Positions 34,022 to 36,411 of a stretch of DNA of 36,411 nt are shown piece by piece; the first letter of the stretch is position 1, and each line of letters begins with the position of its first letter. Source of the DNA: Flavipsychrobacter sp. (GTDB taxonomy: Bacteria > Bacteroidota > Bacteroidia > Chitinophagales > Chitinophagaceae); assembly GCA_016786665.1 (NCBI GenBank), contig JAEUVZ010000028.1, positions 1 through 36,411 of the forward strand. Direction: 5' to 3'. The notes beneath the pieces are model-generated. The model was not told the DNA's origin and made no database searches. It was given only the letters and a program-made list of their open reading frames with translations. Both the position numbers and the translations under genes were made by a program.

Positions 34022-35314
34022 ATGCTAACAAGTTCACCATACATTTTGTACTCCGACGGGCAGGGCAATATTTTTGAAGATACGTCCCTGTACGTGGTAG
34101 GGCGGTCGGGCTGGGATGCCTACCCCATACCCGTAGAAGATTTTATAGAGTTGCCGGATGGTGGTTCTTTGTACGAATTGCCGGGACGCAGGGGCATAGG
34201 CATAGACGTGCTGACCGGAGAGATGCGCCTCTGTGAGAAGGGCTGGGCCGTTGCCGCCTTTATACCCCCGGCGCATACCGGCTTCTACATAGCAGCCTAC
34301 GAAACGATGCCCGATGCGCCTACCCTGCCTTTGTTCTGCTACACGGCCGTGGGCTGGCACAACGAAAAATTCTACGTGCCCGCCACACGTATAGAGCGGG
34401 ACATCCGCCAGGAGTGTGGTGGCTTTGACGCCGCTAAAGTAACCACCGGCGTGAAGGACATGCTGGAGGCCTACCCGCACAACCGCCTGGTGAAGCACCT
34501 GGCCGATAACTGCGCCATGACCTACCACTGCCCGGCCGCGCGCAACTACTTTATAGGCCGCTGGGAATGCCCTATACCTACCTCGCCGGCCTGTAACGCC
34601 AACTGCATAGGCTGCATCTCCTTTCAGCCGCAGGACGAGACCATTGTATCTACCCAAGACCGGCTTACCTTTAAGCCTACGGCCCAGGAAATAGTGGAAT
34701 TCACCGTTCCGCACCTGGAAACCGCACCCTACCCGATAGTGAGCTATGGGCAAGGCTGCGAGGGAGAGCCCCTGCTGATGTGGGAAACCATACGGGAGTC
34801 GATAATAGAAATGCGCAAACATACCGGCAAAGGCAGCATCAACATTAACACCAACGGGAGCAAACCCGCCGCTGTAGAAGCACTGATGAAGGCCGGCCTG
34901 GATAGCATACGCGTGAGCACCAACTCCGCACGGGAAGAAATCTACACCAAATACTACCAGCCAAACAATTATAAATTTGAAGATATTGTGGAAAGTCTGC
35001 GGGTTGTGCGTCGTTATGGTGGGTGGAGTTCCATCAACTATTTCGTATTCCCGGGCATGACCGACAGTATAGAAGAGTATGAAGCCTTGCGGGCGCTGAT
35101 AAAAGATACCGGACTGAGCATGATACAGTGGCGGAACTTTAACATAGACCCCGATTGGTACCTGGGCAAAATGAACATAGGCGATACCGGGGAGTGCATG
35201 GGCATACGGCAACTGATGGACCTGATACAGGAGGAATTCACGGACCTGAAATATGGCTACTTCAATCCGCCGATAGAGCGTATGAAAAACTTTGATACCG
35301 ACTTTGCGCACTAA
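34022..35314 (+). CDS. Radical SAM protein
   Basis: A 430-residue enzyme. Its 4Fe-4S cluster motif is C-x3-C-x2-C in CNANCIGC, unusually far from the start (about residue 195), after a long N-terminal region of unknown fold. The SAM-binding GCEGEP segment and the SININTNGSKPAAVEALMKAG strand follow, as in the AdoMet radical barrel. The C-terminus (WRNFNIDPDWYLGKMNIG) is family-specific. The exact reaction cannot be told; it may modify a peptide or cofactor. No small peptide gene was seen next to it. It lies before the tonB-like gene, 66 bases away. An antisense open frame covers most of it but has no coding look. Confidence 0.88.
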   Translation: MLTSSPYILYSDGQGNIFEDTSLYVVGRSGWDAYPIPVEDFIELPDGGSLYELPGRRGIGIDVLTGEMRLCEKGWAVAAFIPPAHTGFYIAAYETMPDAPTLPLFCYTAVGWHNEKFYVPATRIERDIRQECGGFDAAKVTTGVKDMLEAYPHNRLVKHLADNCAMTYHCPAARNYFIGRWECPIPTSPACNANCIGCISFQPQDETIVSTQDRLTFKPTAQEIVEFTVPHLETAPYPIVSYGQGCEGEPLLMWETIRESIIEMRKHTGKGSININTNGSKPAAVEALMKAGLDSIRVSTNSAREEIYTKYYQPNNYKFEDIVESLRVVRRYGGWSSINYFVFPGMTDSIEEYEALRALIKDTGLSMIQWRNFNIDPDWYLGKMNIGDTGECMGIRQLMDLIQEEFTDLKYGYFNPPIERMKNFDTDFAH

Positions 35315-35380
35315 TCGCGGCCCAGGTGGAAGAGCGAAGGATGAGGTATTTTTTAGTAATTTTAGAGCAATAGAAGTTTT

Positions 35381-36187
35381 ATGATAACTACAACAGCTTC
35401 GGAAAAACAAATAGACGTTAAAGCGGCCGCATGGACGATAGGAGTGCACGCGCTGCTGCTGACGATACTGGCGCTTATTTATTTTATCCAACCCACTCTT
35501 AAAAGAGAGTACGGCCAGGAGCAACTGATGGAAGTGAACCTGGGCACCAGCGACAATGGCAGCGGTGACGACCAGCCCATGGATGTAAATGACCCCGCGG
35601 CGATGTCGGCCAGCGGGCTGAATAATGCCCGGCCGAGCACTGCCTCCTCTGAAATGCTGACCAATGACGAGGAAGACGCCCCGGTGGTGAACAACCCGAC
35701 TAACAACCGCACGGTAAACCAACACAACACTACCGCTGTAAACCGCAGCCGCAACAACCAGCAAACCCCGAACAACAATACCGGCCGGCAACGTGGCAGG
35801 TATGAATACAGCGGCGCTACCGGACCCGGTGGCAACAGCGCTACCGAAAACCGCCCGGGAACTGGAGAAGGAAACACCACAGGCAATGGCGACCGCGGCG
35901 TACCCGGTGGCACACCCGGAGCCAGCAACTATATAGGCCACAACCTGGGTGGAAGAGAGATAAGCCCCCGCTCGTTCTCCGCTGAATTCAGGGAAGGGGG
36001 TACGGTGGTAATCCGTGTAACGGTAAACAGGGAAGGCCAAATAGTAAACAAAACGGTGGTAAGCGCCTCCAGCGCCGAACTGAAACAGATAGCGCTGCAA
36101 AAGCTCAGCCAGGCGAAATTCTCGAAGAATCCCAATGCGGCACCCGAGCAGATAGGTACTGTAACCATAAAATTCAAAGCCCGCTAG
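35381..36187 (+). CDS. TonB-like energy transducer
   Basis: A 268-residue protein. One membrane helix (about residues 20-37, IGVHALLLTILALIYFI) follows a short cytoplasmic start. A long linker (about 55-180) is rich in Asn, Gly, Thr and Arg; most TonB proteins have a Pro-rich one. The C-terminal domain (GGTVVIRVTVNREGQIVNKT to TVTIKFKAR) is TonB-like. It would carry proton-motive force from an ExbB/ExbD complex to outer-membrane receptors; exbB and exbD are not in the window. TAATTTTA at 35357-35364 is a one-mismatch -7 box. Its stop codon touches the folC start (TAGATG). Confidence 0.85.
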   Translation: MITTTASEKQIDVKAAAWTIGVHALLLTILALIYFIQPTLKREYGQEQLMEVNLGTSDNGSGDDQPMDVNDPAAMSASGLNNARPSTASSEMLTNDEEDAPVVNNPTNNRTVNQHNTTAVNRSRNNQQTPNNNTGRQRGRYEYSGATGPGGNSATENRPGTGEGNTTGNGDRGVPGGTPGASNYIGHNLGGREISPRSFSAEFREGGTVVIRVTVNREGQIVNKTVVSASSAELKQIALQKLSQAKFSKNPNAAPEQIGTVTIKFKAR

Positions 36188-36411
36188 ATGGATACGCAAA
36201 CGGCGTACGCACAAGCGCTGGAATATCTCTACAGCCAGTCGCCCCTGTTCTCTAAAATAGGGAAGGCCGCCATAAAACCCGGGCTGGATAACATCCGGAA
36301 ATTCTGTACCGCACTGGATAATCCCCAGGCCAACTTCCGCTCTATACATATCGCCGGCACCAACGGTTAGGGCAGCACCAGCCATATGCTTTCGGCGGCG
36401 CTGCAGGAGTC
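36188..36411 (+). pseudogene. folC: folC (folylpolyglutamate/dihydrofolate synthase), interrupted by an in-frame stop and cut by the window end
   Basis: The frame from ATG 36188 encodes the start of a FolC-type enzyme, which adds glutamate to folates in the cytoplasm. The N-terminus runs to IHIAGTNG and codon 61 is TAG (36368-36370), exactly where the P-loop lysine should be (family motif AGTNGKGST). The frame then continues as GSTSHMLSAALQE to the window end, so only one codon is wrong, consistent with AAG to TAG. Folate polyglutamylation is usually essential, so a sequencing or assembly error is the likeliest reason; a real null allele is possible. The start abuts the tonB-like stop, suggesting translational coupling. 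Confidence 0.8.

Noticed and set aside
34034-36385. Minus-strand open frame of 783 codons across the radical SAM and tonB-like genes
   Set aside because: It is the antisense shadow of two well-supported genes; the product is repetitive in Gly/Tyr/Val/Ala and matches no family.

Overview
The window reads as a chromosomal segment of a Bacteroidota bacterium, most likely from the Chitinophagaceae or a near relative. Evidence: many starts are preceded by a Bacteroidota-type -7 box (TAnnTTTG) and not by a Shine-Dalgarno sequence; three secreted proteins end in type IX secretion (T9SS type A) sorting domains; and the housekeeping gene neighbourhoods (purK-purE, aroB-aroA-aroC, eno next to a FtsB-like gene, tonB next to folC) fit that phylum. 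The family placement is inference. No CRISPR array, transposase, integrase or rRNA was seen.

Layout. 71-147 is a tRNA-Asn with its own promoter and terminator. 525-4923 is a three-gene tripartite exporter (ABC ATPase/permease, HlyD-type adaptor, TolC-type outer-membrane channel), facing a convergent TetR regulator (4916-5617, minus). TAGTA/TACT palindromes lie over the likely -33 regions of both the exporter and the regulator. 5849-7469 is purK-purE. 7628-8326 is an outer-membrane barrel-like protein. 8348-10776 (minus) is a lipoprotein followed by a T9SS-exported subtilisin-like protease. 10857-11951 (minus) is mnmA. A paired inverted repeat at 12039-12170 precedes aroB-aroA-aroC and a small exported protein (12193-15961). 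16020-19350 (minus) is topA followed by a SirB1-like transglutaminase-fold protein. 19491-22405 (minus) holds two tandem paralogous T9SS-sorted proteins of unknown function. 22571-23737 is proline dehydrogenase. 23880-25475 (minus) is enolase plus a FtsB/DivIC-like protein. 25592-25855 is a small cysteine-containing lipoprotein. 25997-26176 carries a promoter and a terminator with no gene between them, a candidate small RNA. 26187-28936 (minus) is a membrane-anchored protein plus a CPA2 antiporter. 29031-30301 holds two exported proteins of unknown role. 30387-31550 (minus) is an unusual fusion of an Imm11/DUF1629-like region with a GrpB domain. 31661-33256 is a DUF1835 protein, a membrane protein and a cupin. 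33361-35314 is a membrane protein and a radical SAM enzyme. 35381-36187 is a TonB-like energy transducer, followed directly by folC.

The most notable points are: (1) folC has an in-frame TAG exactly at the codon for the P-loop lysine, so it is either an error or a broken gene; (2) the exporter ATPase keeps Walker A but has lost its signature, the Walker B aspartate and the H-loop histidine; (3) shared palindromes suggest one TetR operator controls exporter and regulator; (4) the candidate small RNA at about 26027-26176; (5) the Imm11-like/GrpB fusion in an A/T-richer patch. Most of the rest is ordinary housekeeping. No complete, clearly new defence or biosynthetic system was recognised.
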